This document shows, in pieces, positions 1-10,546 of a DNA stretch of 64,000 nt (position 1 is the stretch's first letter; each line of letters starts with the position of its first letter). Origin of the DNA: Chlorops oryzae (Eukaryota > Arthropoda > Insecta > Diptera > Chloropidae); NCBI GenBank assembly GCA_020466095.1, contig CM035808.1:71665188-71729187 (forward strand), in the 5' to 3' direction. A model generated the notes under the pieces. That model was not told the DNA's origin. It saw only the letters and a program-made list of their open reading frames with translations, and made no database searches. Both the position numbers and the translations under genes were made by a program.

Positions 1-873
1 TCCGGTAATTTCGATGTCAAGGATGCACCACGCACTGGAAGGCCAATTGTCGAAAATGTCGATAAAATCATGGAAATTATCGAGTCCGACCGTCATGTTA
101 GCACTGTTTCGATTCCAAAAGAGCTAAAGATTGCACAAAAAACCGTTTGGATCCATTTGAATAAGGCTGGATACACAAAGAAGCTCGATGTATGGGTGCC
201 ACACGAGTTAACGCAAAAAAACCTCATAGACCGAATTTCCATCTGCGAATCGCTGCTGAACCGCAACAAAATCGACCCATTTCTGAAGCGGTTGGTGACT
301 GGTGATGAAAAGTGGGTCACTTACGACAACGTCAAGCAAAAACGGTCGTGGTCGAAACACGGTGAACCGGCGGAAACGGTGGCCAAGCCAGGATTGACGG
401 CCAGGAAGGTTTTGCTGTGTGTTTGGTGGGATTGGCAGGGAATCATCTGCTATGAGCTGCTCCCATATGGCAAAACTCTTAACTCGGAACTCTACTGTCA
501 AGAATTGGACCGTCTGAAGGAAGCAATCGCCAATAAGCGGCCAGCTTTGGCCAATAGGAGAGGAATTGTGTTCCATCAGGACAACGCCAGGCCACACACA
601 TCGATAGTGACTCGCCAGAAGCTCCGGGAGTTTGGTTGGGAGGTTCTTCTGCATCCACCTTATAGTCCGGACCTGGCACAAAGTGATTACCATCTGTTCC
701 TGTCCATGGCGAACAATTTTGCTGGTGAAACATTCGCTTCAAGAGAGGCTTCTGAAATTCGACTGTCTCAATTTTTTGCTAATAGGAACGAGGGCTTCTA
801 TGAGAGAGGCATAATGAAATTACCTTTAAAATGGCAACAAGTTATCGAACAAAACGGAGCATATTTGACCTAA
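1..873 (+). CDS. mariner transposase, N-terminus outside window
   Basis: Cut-and-paste transposase of the D,D34D family; about 290 of roughly 345 residues are visible. The frame enters at base 1, reading SGNFDVKDAPRTGRP, the end of the DNA-binding domain, so the ATG at 70 is internal. Family motifs in order: WVPHELT, the first catalytic Asp in VTGDEKW, the second in HQDNARPHT, and the third in SPDLAQSDYHLF, with 34 residues between the second and third. The usual Pro of the LAPSD motif is Gln here. No frameshift or stop is seen in the visible part and the C-terminus is complete, so this copy may be young. Activity cannot be judged because the start and 5' inverted repeat are missing. Confidence 0.9.
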   Translation, partial: SGNFDVKDAPRTGRPIVENVDKIMEIIESDRHVSTVSIPKELKIAQKTVWIHLNKAGYTKKLDVWVPHELTQKNLIDRISICESLLNRNKIDPFLKRLVTGDEKWVTYDNVKQKRSWSKHGEPAETVAKPGLTARKVLLCVWWDWQGIICYELLPYGKTLNSELYCQELDRLKEAIANKRPALANRRGIVFHQDNARPHTSIVTRQKLREFGWEVLLHPPYSPDLAQSDYHLFLSMANNFAGETFASREASEIRLSQFFANRNEGFYERGIMKLPLKWQQVIEQNGAYLT

Positions 874-950
874 ATCGGGTCATTCTAACTATCTTAAATA
901 AAGCCCTCAATTTAATGCAAAAATAATGGATTTCTTTTTACTACACCTAA
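1..950 (+). mobile_element. mariner element, 5' end outside window
   Basis: Tc1/mariner-superfamily DNA transposon. The transposase frame is open from the first base. After its stop at 873 there is a short 3' UTR with an AATAAA-like signal. The element ends near 950 at TTTACTACACCTAA, followed by TA (951-952), the usual mariner target dinucleotide. The sequence differs from the Himar1-like mariners elsewhere in this window in both protein and end, so it is a different mariner lineage; I do not assign its subfamily. It lies in the coiled-coil part of LINE-1 ORF1, so it inserted after that LINE. Confidence 0.85.
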
Positions 951-952
951 TA

Positions 953-1584
953 TATGAGCGCATCTCCTTGTTCGAAACTCAACAAGCTGATGTAAAATCC
1001 ATCAAATGCGAGGGGAACAAGCTTCGAGATCGTGTTGCAAAACTGGAAAATGTTGCTGTATCAAAGGACTTTAGAATTCATGGAATACCCCTGGAAGAAG
1101 GCGAGGATCTAAGCGCTATTTTCTCTCAACTATGCCAAGGCATTAGTGCTTCTCCACCGAGCATTGTTAACATTTTTCGCATTCCTGGTAAAACTCCGTA
1201 AAGAGTCGACCGTGATATAGTTGTCACTCTAATCTCATCATATGAGCGTAATCACATACTGGCTAAACTCTCCGCATATCGCCGAAACAAGAAGGTACCG
1301 CTACAATTGAATCTCATCGGAATTCCATCAAGCGTTACATTCTATGTCAATGAGAATTTAACAAGAGAAAACCACCAAATCTTGAGGCATGCTCTTCAGT
1401 TAAAAAATTAAAAAGCACTATTTAGTACTATTACCCGACGTGGACTGGTCTTCGTAAAACTCTCATCAAAATCTGAGGCGAAATGCTTACATTCTCTTGA
1501 TGTTTTATATGAATTGGTTAACTCCACAAGCGGTAATAATTTAAGAGATAATGATGTTAGTCTTTTTCGTCAGTATGAAAATTA
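953..1584 (+). pseudogene. LINE-1 ORF1 (gag-like RNA-binding protein), broken
   Basis: After the mariner end, a frame reads through a Lys/Glu-rich coiled-coil-like segment, then DFRIHGIPLEE, and after a stop at 1199 continues with FYVNENLTRENHQIL and RRGLVFVKL. This order (coiled coil, GIP motif, NENLT motif, RGxVFVK) is what I know from ORF1 proteins of Jockey/CR1-like LINEs, which bind RNA and form RNP particles. Further stops lie near 1408 and 1582. An ATG at 926 belongs to the mariner end and makes a chimeric reading frame that is not the true start. Confidence 0.7.
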
Positions 1585-1692
1585 AAAACTTAAAAAACAA
1601 AAAAACACATGTTGAACGAGCTTGCACTCTTGATTACTGTTTTGCGCCCTATATTCTGCAATATGAGCATATATTTTTCATGAAGTAAATTT

Positions 1693-4656
1693 TTGAGTGA
1701 ATTTGTAAGTGATAATTTTGATGTTTATGTCGTTATGTGTATCTACATTGGTATGTTTATTCTAAGTCTATTATTGTTTCACGTAAAAAAAAATTTATTT
1801 GCTTGTAATCAATTGATTTGTTGTTTCCTATTTAATGTTCTTAATTTCGTCGCTCACTACGTAAACCTGTTTTTTGTAATGTTTAAAATTTTGTCAATTC
1901 AAAAGAAGGGGTTTAAGGTGTGTCGCATCAATGCACAAAGCCTTGTTAATAAAATCGATGAATTCAAAACTAACTTCGAGAATTCGAATATAGATGCAAT
2001 TTGTGTTTCAGAGACGTGGTTTTTGCAATCACTGCCGGATGCTTTTATAAACTTAAATGATTATAAAGTTCTTCGTGTTGACCGTGAATCTCGCGGGGGC
2101 GGTGTTGACATTTACTTAAGACTTGGAATCTCGAGCAAGTTGATTGCGAAGTCACCATCGTTCTGTAGTAGTGAGTTCAAATTTGTTGAGATCAAAAGCC
2201 AGAGAGATAAACTTTTACTTGGTTGCGTCTATAGGCCACATCGTAGTGTTGAATTGTACCCATTAACCGAATGCCTTTGCTCCGATGTATTCTAATATCT
2301 TAATTGCAGGTGATTTCAATAATAATGTTTTGGAGGATAGCAGCCTCACCTACAATTTTAGCGCTCTTGGTCTTTTTGTAGTGAACACTTCAACACCTAC
2401 TCATTTCACTAACACGAACAATTCTCTCTTGGACTTATTCTTTGTTGATTCTAACTCCAAGGTACTAATTTACGATCAGTTGTCAGCTTACCAGTTTTCT
2501 AGGCATGATCTGACATTCATGACCTATGATTTCCAATCTACCATAGTCCCTAATCGAATCATATATAGAGACTTTAAACACATCGATTACCGTCTGTTAG
2601 AAGCAGATATATGTGGTATTGATTGGGATCTCATTGGCCACATGACATGTTGCAATGATCAGGTTCACTTCTTGGATTCAAACCTCAAAGTGCTTTATGA
2701 TAAATTTGTCCCTGAAAAATCATTTTGCCCCAATCAGCTCTCTGAGCCGTGGTTTAATCGCGAGATCGATACGCTCATTAAGAAGCGAGATTTAATCTAT
2801 AAGCGTTGGAAAAGATACAAAACACCATCTTTAGAAATTGAATTAAACCAAGCCAAGAAAAAAGTTTCTACTGAAATAAGAAAAGCAAAACTTAAGCATA
2901 ACGATGCCAAATTTAGATCTGCCATCAATGGTCGACAAACTTGGGCCAGTATTAGAAAATTAGGACTTACTGCAAATACTGGTTGTTGTCCCGACTCCAC
3001 TTATATTGACCTGGACCAACTTAACCGAAATTTTACCAGCTTGCCGAGCACTTGCTCCAACCCGCACACTGCTAATCTTGTTAACAGTACCTCTGAAAGC
3101 CAGCCGACATTTACTTTTTCTTTCTCGTGTGTCAACCAGTGTGATGTCCTTGAAAGCTTTTTATCCGTAAAATCGAATGCGGTAGGTCCTAATAGATAAG
3201 TCCTGTATTTCTAAAAGCTATACTTCCTAGACTATTGCCTGTAATCACGTTTATATTCAACAATATCATAATGCAATCCACGTATCCGAGATGTTGGAAA
3301 CATGCTAAAGTTATACCCATTCCTAAAGCCTCTGGAGAGTATCGTCCTATATCCATATTGCCATACTTATCCAAGGTTCTTGAAAGGATTCTTCACAAAC
3401 AAATTAATTATTTTATAACTGAGCATTCCCTCATGTCGGACAGACAATCTGGTTTTTCCAAAAATCGCAGCTGCGTCACTGCTCTAGTAGATGTTGTAGA
3501 AGAGGTACGTCAATCGATTGACGATAATAACTTAACGTTACTAACACTGCTTGATCACACTTAGGCATTTGATTCAGTTAATCATGACGTCTTAAAAAAT
3601 AAGCTCTTAAGTGATTTTCATTTTTTGATCCAAGCATCAAAGTTAATCAGTGAATATCTGAGTAATAGATCTCAATTTGTAAGTGTAGGTAATCGTGTAT
3701 CCTCTACTTTAAACCTTACACGAGGTGTACCCCAGGGGTCCATTCTTGGACCATGTCTCTTCAATTTATACATTAACGATTCTCCATCAAAACTGAGTTT
3801 CTGTAAAGTGCACATATATGCCGATGACATTCAGCTTTACTCAAACTGTAAACTAGGCTCAGCTTCTCAATGTGTCGCTAATATGAATTATGACCTTAAT
3901 ATTATAAGTAGATGGGCAAGTCACAATCGTCTTTCTATTAATCCCGCTAAATCCAAGTGCTTAGTTATTGGTAAAAAACCAGTCAGCACCATATGTTTTC
4001 CACCTATCTTCTTGAATGAAGCAACTATCCCGTATGTTGAGTCAGCTAAAAACCTGGGAATTTTATTTAATAAAACCTTGTCTTGGAACAATCATATTGC
4101 CACAGCCATTGGAAAAGCATATGCAATGCTTCGAATGCTATGGAAAATTCAAACTGTCACGCCGCTACAAATCCGCCTTCTACTTTGCAAGACATATATT
4201 ATTCCCATGCTTCTGTATGGATGTGAAATTTATTGGAACTGTGATTTCAAACACAAACTAAAACTCAGTGTGCTGTTCAACAACATGACGCGCTTTATCT
4301 ACAAGCGCAAAAGAAGGGATCACATATCTGAATTTAGTCTGCTTATCTACGGAGTCTCTGTTGAAAATCTTTTAAAGCTGAAATCTCTTCAACTCCTTCA
4401 TAAAATTGTGAATAACAAATCTCCTGAATATCTGCAGCAGCGCATACGCTTTACCCGCTCTACTAGACACAATAAAATATTTATTCCTATAATATATAAA
4501 TCTTTAATCTCTGAAAGACAATTTTTTGTTCCAACCATTCGCCTCTGGAATTCTTTACCGCCCGAATTTAGGGCTATAGAAAACGTCCATAATTTCAAAA
4601 ATCAGGTAGCGACCTTTCTTAATAGGTCTGAAAATTTATTTGTTAATAAAATTTAA
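1693..4656 (+). pseudogene. LINE-1 ORF2 (endonuclease + reverse transcriptase), broken
   Basis: The polyprotein nicks target DNA and copies the element RNA there. Endonuclease motifs are INAQSLVNK (about 1930), SETWF, GGG, and after a frameshift near 2285, GDFN and SRHDL. Another frameshift lies near 3196. RT motifs follow: PISILPYLSKVLE, an in-frame TAG at 3562 just before [18 protein letters not shown], and the catalytic YADD near 3820. The C-terminal region ends at the stop at 4654-4656 with no further break. At least two frameshifts and one stop mean no full product. The first in-frame ATG before the endonuclease is at 1879. Confidence 0.88.
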
Positions 4657-5046
4657 ATTTAAATTTTAATTTGACTTAGTTTATAGTTTATTTATAACCA
4701 TTAAAGTAGTTTGAATCTGCATACGTTAAATAATGCTTGATATTCCACACAACACTCTTGTCACTTTCTTGAGTAGAGCTTTGAATAAGAGATATCCTCT
4801 TGTGCTCTACGATGTCATAACAATAAACAAATAAATAAATAAATAAATATTGCAAAATTACCTTTTTTTTTTTGTTACAGAATTAGACGACCTCAATTTT
4901 AATGTAATATCTTGAATATGTGTAAACCGATATTTATTTAAGTTCTATCAAATGCAAAAGAATTAGATCATCTTTTCTAGTGTGAAAAAATTGTTAAGAT
5001 TCTCGTCATTTTAGCTCTTTTCCTAGTTTTACATACTTTTTTGTAA

Positions 5047-5670
5047 TGTTGTGAGTCAATACTCGACTCACGAGCTTTCAGCATAATTCCATACGGTCGC
5101 CATAAAAGCAAGCAGTTTATCCAAGACCGTCTGCAACAACAATAAATGCATGAAGATCAATTTTGGCCAGCGACGAAACAACAAAACGATATCACCTAAT
5201 AAGCAAATTTACAAAGACAAGGGAAGGCAACACGAACAAGAAGGAAGACACCTGTTCCGGAGTGACTGAGAAATAGCTGAATAAGGCGGAAAGCCACAAC
5301 AACAACAGAAGACCAACGATAAGTTGAATCGAACTCAATCAAAAAATCTAGAAGTGCGACCTGCAATTCTGCAAAGGTCAACGAGCATAAAGGGGAAATC
5401 CAAAACTACGGAGTCAACGCTTTCTTCCAATAAAAGGTTATCACCGAGAAGCAGAAGGCATCTTTTTGCGCTGAATAGTTTGCGAGGTCTCAACTGTTAG
5501 CGCACGTACTCACCAGTGCCAACGGCAATTAGAGCGGTGACCATAGTGTTTCAAAATGTAGAAATTTAGGGATTTGTGTCCTTTCGCTTTATTTATTCAC
5601 ATTAAAGTATTAAGACGGTGTATTCAATCGGGAATACATCGGAAAATACTTTAACGTTGGCGCAGCCGGT
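5047..5670 (+). mobile_element. gypsy LTR (LTR-C type) with primer-binding site remnant
   Basis: The LTR starts at TGTTGTGAGTCAATACTC and ends near 5656, followed by TGGCGCAGCCGGT (5658-5670), the primer-binding site seen after the other gypsy LTRs here. Its last about 50 bp nearly match the end of the LTR at 38154-38862. The LTR is about 610 bp and contains AAC/CAA-rich stretches typical of these LTRs. Only a few dozen bases follow the primer site, so it is a truncated 5' end. The 197 bp between LINE-1 and this LTR (4850-5046) hold nothing I recognise. Confidence 0.7.
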
Positions 5671-6112
5671 ACTCAATCGAGAATATATCGAAATATACTT
5701 TAATAAAAACATAAAACAAAAATATTCTCCTTATTTCGCCATGTAGATCGATATTTTAATTTATGACGAACATTTTTAGCCTATTTTGGTTAAAAATGAT
5801 GGAAAAATGACTGAGTTATTCGCAATTTAGCAAAAAAAAAAAAACCCCGTTTTTATTCACTGTGCATTAAACATGTTTTGATGTTTGAATGTTTGAATAA
5901 TCTGACTTTATATTTGGATTAAGCGCAAAATTCTACAAAGAAATGATTTATCCAATGTTGAAGATGTGAGAATTGTTGAAAATTTGTGGTGTAGTGTTAA
6001 TTGCCGAGCAATAATATTTAGATTACAGAAATTTTGCAAATTAAAAATATAAAAAATTTACAATATAAATTGAAAGAAAACGCCTTTAAACAATTTAGCA
6101 AGTTAATCAATT
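5671..6112. other. AT-rich stretch, unassigned
   Basis: About 440 bp of AT-rich sequence between the LTR-C remnant and the gypsy-A 5' LTR, including a 13-A/4-C homopolymer run near 5832-5848. No coding frame or terminal repeat was recognised. The first bases could be gypsy leader. The copy at 12216-12657 is the same. Confidence 0.5.
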
Positions 6113-6860
6113 TGTTGTGTGTCACAACAGCACAAACAGTTCTTCTACTCATTTCTCGATCAACACAATAATGCAACAAGAAAACCATTTTCACCCAGAA
6201 TAAGAAATGCTTACGTAAACAATCAAAGCCAACGATCACCAGCAAAGCGATCGGTTCGGGCAGTAAAACGTAAGGCAATGAGTCAGCGAGTCAGAAGAAG
6301 TAACTGCATAAGCTGACCTATGCCAGGAACAATAACAACAACAGCAGGTCGTAGCTTAAGGCCGTAATTAGGCTGACAATTACGGAAACAAGCAATGGCC
6401 AATTGCAACAATAACAATCAAGTTGACCCCGAAGAATGTTATTGAGAAAGCACTCCTCTAACAACAACAACAAGTATTATTCAATATTGCATCAACGCGA
6501 AAGAAGAACTGAGTCAGCGCGAAAACAACAACCAGCTGAAGAAATAGAACGATAAAGAGACGCAGAAGAGCACTTTGGAAATGACCGACTTTAAGAAAGT
6601 GCATGAAAAGCACTTTTGATTATAAAAGCTGATCATCGATCTATGGAAGAGGACTTCGCATGGAACTACGAATAGTATCAGTGAATCTCAACTTTAACGC
6701 ACCTACTCACGAGCCAGGACGTTAAAGTGTGGATCTCCGTGTTAGCTACGGATAAGGGTAGTAATATTTTAGTGGAATTAAATAAAGATTTGTAATCAAA
6801 TTTAAACGAAATGACTTCTCATTCCTGCTCAGCTTAGATGCTCATCCCAACGCTACAACA
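6113..6860 (+). repeat. gypsy-A 5' LTR, unit-1 copy
   Basis: A 748-bp LTR bounded by TGTTGT...ACAACA. It begins with a small hairpin (TGTTGTG / CACAACA, 3-base loop). A TATA-like TATAAAAG lies at 6621-6628, and an Inr-like AGTGAATCTCAAC about 60 bp downstream may mark the start of R. AATAAA at 6781-6786 would serve as poly(A) signal. It matches the LTR at 34850-35585 with visible substitutions and small indels. Confidence 0.9.
6279..6516 (+). promoter_or_regulatory. two TGAGTCAGC motifs in LTR U3
   Basis: TGAGTCA occurs at 6279-6285 and 6510-6516, each followed by GCG. TGAGTCA is the known AP-1 (Jun/Fos) core, and TGAGTCAGC resembles the Maf/CncC antioxidant-type element. Both lie upstream of the TATA-like box, where retroviral enhancers sit. 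The unit-2 copy repeats them (+6545), and the 3' LTR keeps the first one. Function is inferred from motif similarity alone. Confidence 0.4.
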
Positions 6861-6864
6861 TTTA

Positions 6865-6880
6865 TGGCGCAGCCGGTAGG
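6865..6880 (+). other. gypsy-A primer-binding site
   Basis: TGGCGCAGCCGGTAGG lies four bases after the LTR end, where a tRNA 3' end would prime minus-strand DNA synthesis. The 17.6/297 group of Drosophila gypsy elements has a similar TGGCGCAGTCGG site. A second, mutated version (TGGTGCAGCCGGT) follows 31 bp downstream, together with the preceding AACATTTA. Confidence 0.75.
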
Positions 6881-7433
6881 ATGCGCCAACATTTATGGTG
6901 CAGCCGGTTTTCGACTAAGGATAGTCGAGAACGAATAACTATCTGTGAGGTTTTTAACTTGAATTGCAAGTGCCAGGTTAACTTTGCAAAATAACAAAAT
7001 ATAATACTGTTTGGCCACAGTGGGTTAAAGTAGGTATATATTGGGCATATTTGAGTCGTTCACTGAAAATAACTGAACAGTGGTGAAACCTAATTCAGTG
7101 GGGCCTGGGCGTGAGTGAAACTTCCGAAACACATAAGTGAAAACGGCAAAAATATTCCGAATTGTATCGATTTTACTGTTTGAACCTTTTTGTACTGCAC
7201 TGCTATAATCTGTCAAACAGTGGTGAAGCCTTATTTGTCAGGGTCCGGGCGTGAGTGAAACTTCCGAAGGACACCTTAGCGGCACAAAGCAAGAAGGGGA
7301 TAAAGAAAACCCTGGAAAAATTTGTATAAAAGAACAACAAAAAATAATAATAAAAAAACGCCGCGGCAGAGAAGAATCATCAAGGGACCGAAGAGAATAA
7401 AGAGGAATTGACAAAAGGAGAATCGCATACATT

Positions 7434-7442
7434 ATGGTAAGT
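7434..7442 (+). promoter_or_regulatory. probable leader 5' splice site
   Basis: ATG|GTAAGT matches the 5' splice-site consensus fully and lies in the leader upstream of gag. Errantiviruses make env from a spliced subgenomic RNA using a leader or gag-start donor, so this is a reasonable candidate. The gypsy-C leader has the same arrangement at 39447-39452, and an acceptor-like site precedes the env frame (33294-33295 on the minus strand). The unit-2 copy is at 13979-13987. Confidence 0.5.
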
Positions 7443-7592
7443 ACACAAATAAACTACATACATATGTAATATGTTATTTTGAGATTGTGCCTCTTGCGAT
7501 TGTAACGACGACACTGAGTTTTTTTTTTTTTTGGCTTTGCGCGTAAAATAATATTTTTTCCCCCTTAAACGGAGGTTTTTTCCGTCGATTAT

Positions 7593-8186
7593 ATGGCAAA
7601 AGAGTTAGAAGCTTTAAAACAAAAACTAAAAGAGTCGAAGAACACGCCAGCATAGCCCAAGCGGAAGGGTGGAGCTTAATACGGGAAATAAACCCAAATC
7701 GCGGGTTTTTGCTTTTAATCCAAAACGAACTAGCGTTGGCCCATTGCACTCAATTTAGAAGAAGCCATTTACTTTATCGAAAAGGCAAAAAATTCAGTAA
7801 GCTCGGCGAACGTTGTGACCAAGACGCGAATGAAGGATTCGGAAGAAACTGTCCAACATCTCACCCTGAGTAGTCAGACACTGCGAAAAAGGATAGATCA
7901 AGAAACAAATCTCATTAAAGAGTCAGATGAACAAAACCAAACATTGAGAGCAGCTCTCAAAGAAGCAGTAAGAAACAGCGATTTATCAGACGCCATTGAA
8001 CAAAATAAAGCAAAAGAGAAAGAAATCCAATACTTTAGAGTAGAAATAGGGAATCTCAAACGGGAATTGCGAACAATTTGTGAAACGTCGCCAATTCCAA
8101 CAAGACGAGCAGCGATAAACTCGGCACAGCAAACTCATTTCGAGACAGAGAATCCAAAGTCAACACAGCAACAAGTACCGAATTAA
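7593..8186 (+). pseudogene. gypsy-A gag N-terminal coiled-coil region, unit-1 copy
   Basis: An ATG at 7593 opens MAKELEALKQKLKESK and stops after about 20 codons. A neighbouring frame then stays open through EGWSLIREINPNRGF, and a third from 7815 runs to 8186. The last is rich in Lys, Glu and Gln with heptad-like spacing, so a coiled coil is likely. I read it as the N-terminal, matrix-like part of gag broken by small indels. No enzyme motif is present. Confidence 0.5.
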
Positions 8187-8193
8187 AGTCACA

Positions 8194-8897
8194 ATGACAG
8201 AAAACATAAACGAAGCCATCAGAAGTGCGCCTCTCCTTTTTCCATATCTTTCGGGAGCAAAAGGACCAGGACTTAGAGAGGAAGTACTCAAATTTATCGG
8301 AGGATGTGAAATTTTTAAATCCAAAATCGACGAAGAACATGTGCAAGGCGTAATAAGCACTATAAAGCAACGACTAACAGGAGACGCATTCGAACGATTG
8401 AGCCCAAGGACCTTTAACAACTAAGATGAAATGTGCCATTTTGTTAAGACCACATATGCTTGAAGGAGAACTTTGGAAGATATAAGGCTAAATATAGAAA
8501 ATAGCTTGCAAAGAGAAGGAGAACGGGCTAGTCTTTTTGGAGCTCGAATGGAAACATATCTCAATGAAGCATAAACAGTGATAAAAGGAAAACGGAATGG
8601 CACAGATGCGAAATCTTCGTTAGGGGAGTACCAAGATTTGACGGCGAAACGATTCCTTACAGGTCTTAAAGACGAAAAAATAGCAAACAAATTGAATGGC
8701 ACAAATATTACGGAATTAATCGAGTCAGCTATAAAATTGGTAAAACTTCTAAGGATAAAAGCTCCATACGCCACTTACAGGTCGACAGTAAGGGAAAATG
8801 CATTGAATACGATACCTATGCAGACAGAACTATCATGCGCATTCTGCAAGGAAATGGGCCATTTGTGGGATGTTTGCTATAGAAAAAGGGACACGCC
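8194..8897 (+). pseudogene. gypsy-A gag capsid and first zinc knuckle, unit-1 copy
   Basis: It is homologous along its length to the gag at 39616: both start MxxxxxA and share the LSG...E.EKFI...K and KQRL.G.A patterns. In-frame stops lie at 8422, 8461 and 8572. Near the end is CAFCKEMGHLWDVC, a CX2CX4HX4C zinc knuckle that would bind the genomic RNA. The frame then runs into the LINE-2 tail, and the next knuckle is found at about 27622, beyond LINE-2. Confidence 0.8.
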
Positions 8898-10077
8898 ATT
8901 ATTTATTTATTTATTTATTTCCATTTAGTCTATGAATTAAATATCTTACAGACTATTAGCAAAACTAAAATGAAGTAAAAAAATTTCCACTAGTGTTTTA
9001 AGGTTTACTCTAATAAGAGATAAATCAATAGTATTGATATAAGCAATGGAGTTCATCACAGATGAGGCTCTATAAATAGGCGCATACATAGCATAGATTG
9101 TTCTTCTGACACTCAAATTGAACATTTCAACATTCCTTAATGCTCGTACAGAGACATGAAAAGAAATCCTTTGGAGTAAATCTGCACAATCAATTCGAGA
9201 ATTCACTCAGTCTGCCAGGGGTACAGAAGTCGCAAAGCACATCGGGTGAATGCTTTCTGAACGCGTTCTATACCTGCAATATGTACTGCATAAAAAGGAC
9301 TCCAAATAAGGGAGGCATATTCCAATTTGGGTCTGACTAGTGAACAGTATAGAGATTTGAATGTGTACGGGTCTGAAAAATTCAAGCTGTTACGCCTTAT
9401 AAATGCAAGAGTTTTGAATGCTTTAGGGATGATAGAATTAAAGTGCTGAGTGAACGTGAATTTCGCGGCGAAAACCACACTCAGATCTTTGATCATATCA
9501 GTTTTACGCAAAACAGAACCTCCAAGGCTATAGGAGGATTGAAGGACTTGATTTGCTTTCGACAAAGATACCACAGCACATTTATCTAAATTTAGATAAA
9601 GATGATTAGTTTTACACCACTCTCACACAGAGTTGACTTCAGACTGTAATATCATTACGTCACCAATAGTCTCTACCATCAGGAATATTTTCATATCATC
9701 AGCGAATAATAAGCACTGGGCAATTTTTAATGAACTAGGTATGTCATTAATAAATAAGAGGAATAGCAGTGGTCCAAGGATACTCCCTTGTGGAACACCC
9801 GAAGTCGCAAATTTTAAGTCATCAGAAATAAAGACTAAGTCTAGTACTTTATATAACATATTTACGCAGTTATTTACTTGATTGAGATTGGTATCGAAAA
9901 AAAAAAAATTATTGCAAAAATTTCAGTGATACTCGAACCGTTAGATGCAATTAGGCTAACATTATCCTCAGCTAAGCTCCAATTTAAATTGCTTAAATTT
10001 AAATCTCCTAGCACACATATATGATCCTCACCATTTTTTGAAGCAATATAAGCAATATTATCGATATGCGCCTTATA
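8898..10077 (-). pseudogene. LINE-2 ORF2 3' part, unit-1 copy
   Basis: Antisense LINE; read on the minus strand it ends in an (AAAT)n tail at 8898-8925. Endonuclease piece: HICVLGDLNLSNLNW (about 9950-10000), then LDLVFISDD. This runs directly into RT motif [13 protein letters not shown] and the catalytic FADD (about 9690), so the part between is deleted. The RT C-terminus with YCSLVRPKLEYAS lies at 9203-9574. Several stops occur. A mariner interrupts it at 10078. It differs in sequence from LINE-1. Confidence 0.85.
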
Positions 10078-10546
10078 ACAGGTTGGCTGATAAGTCCCCG
10101 GTCTAACAAACAAAAACACATTTTTTGTCAAAATTCGTTTTTATTATTCAACATAGTTCCCTTCAAGAGCGATACAACGATTATAACGACCTTCCAATTT
10201 TTTGATACCATTTTGGTAGTACTCCTTCGGTTTTGCCTCAAAATAGGCCTCAGTTTCGGCGATCACCTCTTCATTGCAGCCAAATTTTTTCCTTGCGAGC
10301 ATCCTTTTGAGGTCTGAGAACAAGAAAAAGTCGCTGGGGGCCAGATCTGGAGAATACGGTGGGTGGGGATGCAATTCGAAGCCTAATTCATGAATTTTTG
10401 CCATCGTTCTCAATGACTTGTGGCACGGTGCGTTGTCTTGGTGGAACAACACTTGTTTCTTCTTCATATGGGGCCGTTTTGCCGCGATTTCGACCTTCAA
10501 ACGCTCCAATAACGACATATAATAGTCACTGTTGATGGTTTTTTCC
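10078..10546 (-). pseudogene. Himar1-like mariner, 3' end of transposase, unit-1 copy
   Basis: It starts with the terminal repeat ACAGGTTGGCTGATAAGTCC directly after TA (10076-10077). Read on the minus strand it encodes the last about 135 residues of transposase, including HQDNAPCH and APSDFFLF. It is cut at 10546 by the breakpoint of the tandem duplication and continues into LINE-1 sequence, so this copy has only one inverted repeat. Confidence 0.92.

Larger units (their letters stand above)
951..4849 (+). mobile_element. LINE-1: Jockey/CR1-type non-LTR retrotransposon
   Basis: An ORF1 remnant is followed by ORF2 with an apurinic-type endonuclease and then reverse transcriptase. The element ends in an (AAAT)n-like tail at about 4823-4849, as many Jockey/CR1-group elements do. 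Its 5' end is interrupted by the mariner at 1-950. It is inactive, with stops and frameshifts in both ORFs. The 3' part from 4002 onward is repeated at 10547-11394 by the 6545-bp tandem duplication. Clade assignment beyond the Jockey/CR1 group would need an RT phylogeny. Confidence 0.85.
6113..8897 (+). mobile_element. gypsy-A 5' portion, unit-1 copy (LTR, leader, gag)
   Basis: Duplicate of the 5' part of gypsy-A: LTR 6113-6860, primer site 6865-6880, leader with a splice donor at 7437, a coiled-coil gag region and capsid/zinc-knuckle gag. It is cut at 8897 by the 3' tail of antisense LINE-2. In this unit it dead-ends, because the unit stops inside a mariner at 10546. The element that continues into pol is the unit-2 copy starting at 12658. 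Confidence 0.85.

Noticed and set aside
926..1201. 91-codon frame starting at 926
   Set aside because: Its first nine residues come from the mariner end and the rest from LINE-1 ORF1; it is a chance fusion, not a gene.
5196..5381. Small minus-strand frame in LTR-C (also at 11741)
   Set aside because: Antisense to an LTR, no motif; identical second copy is only the tandem duplication.
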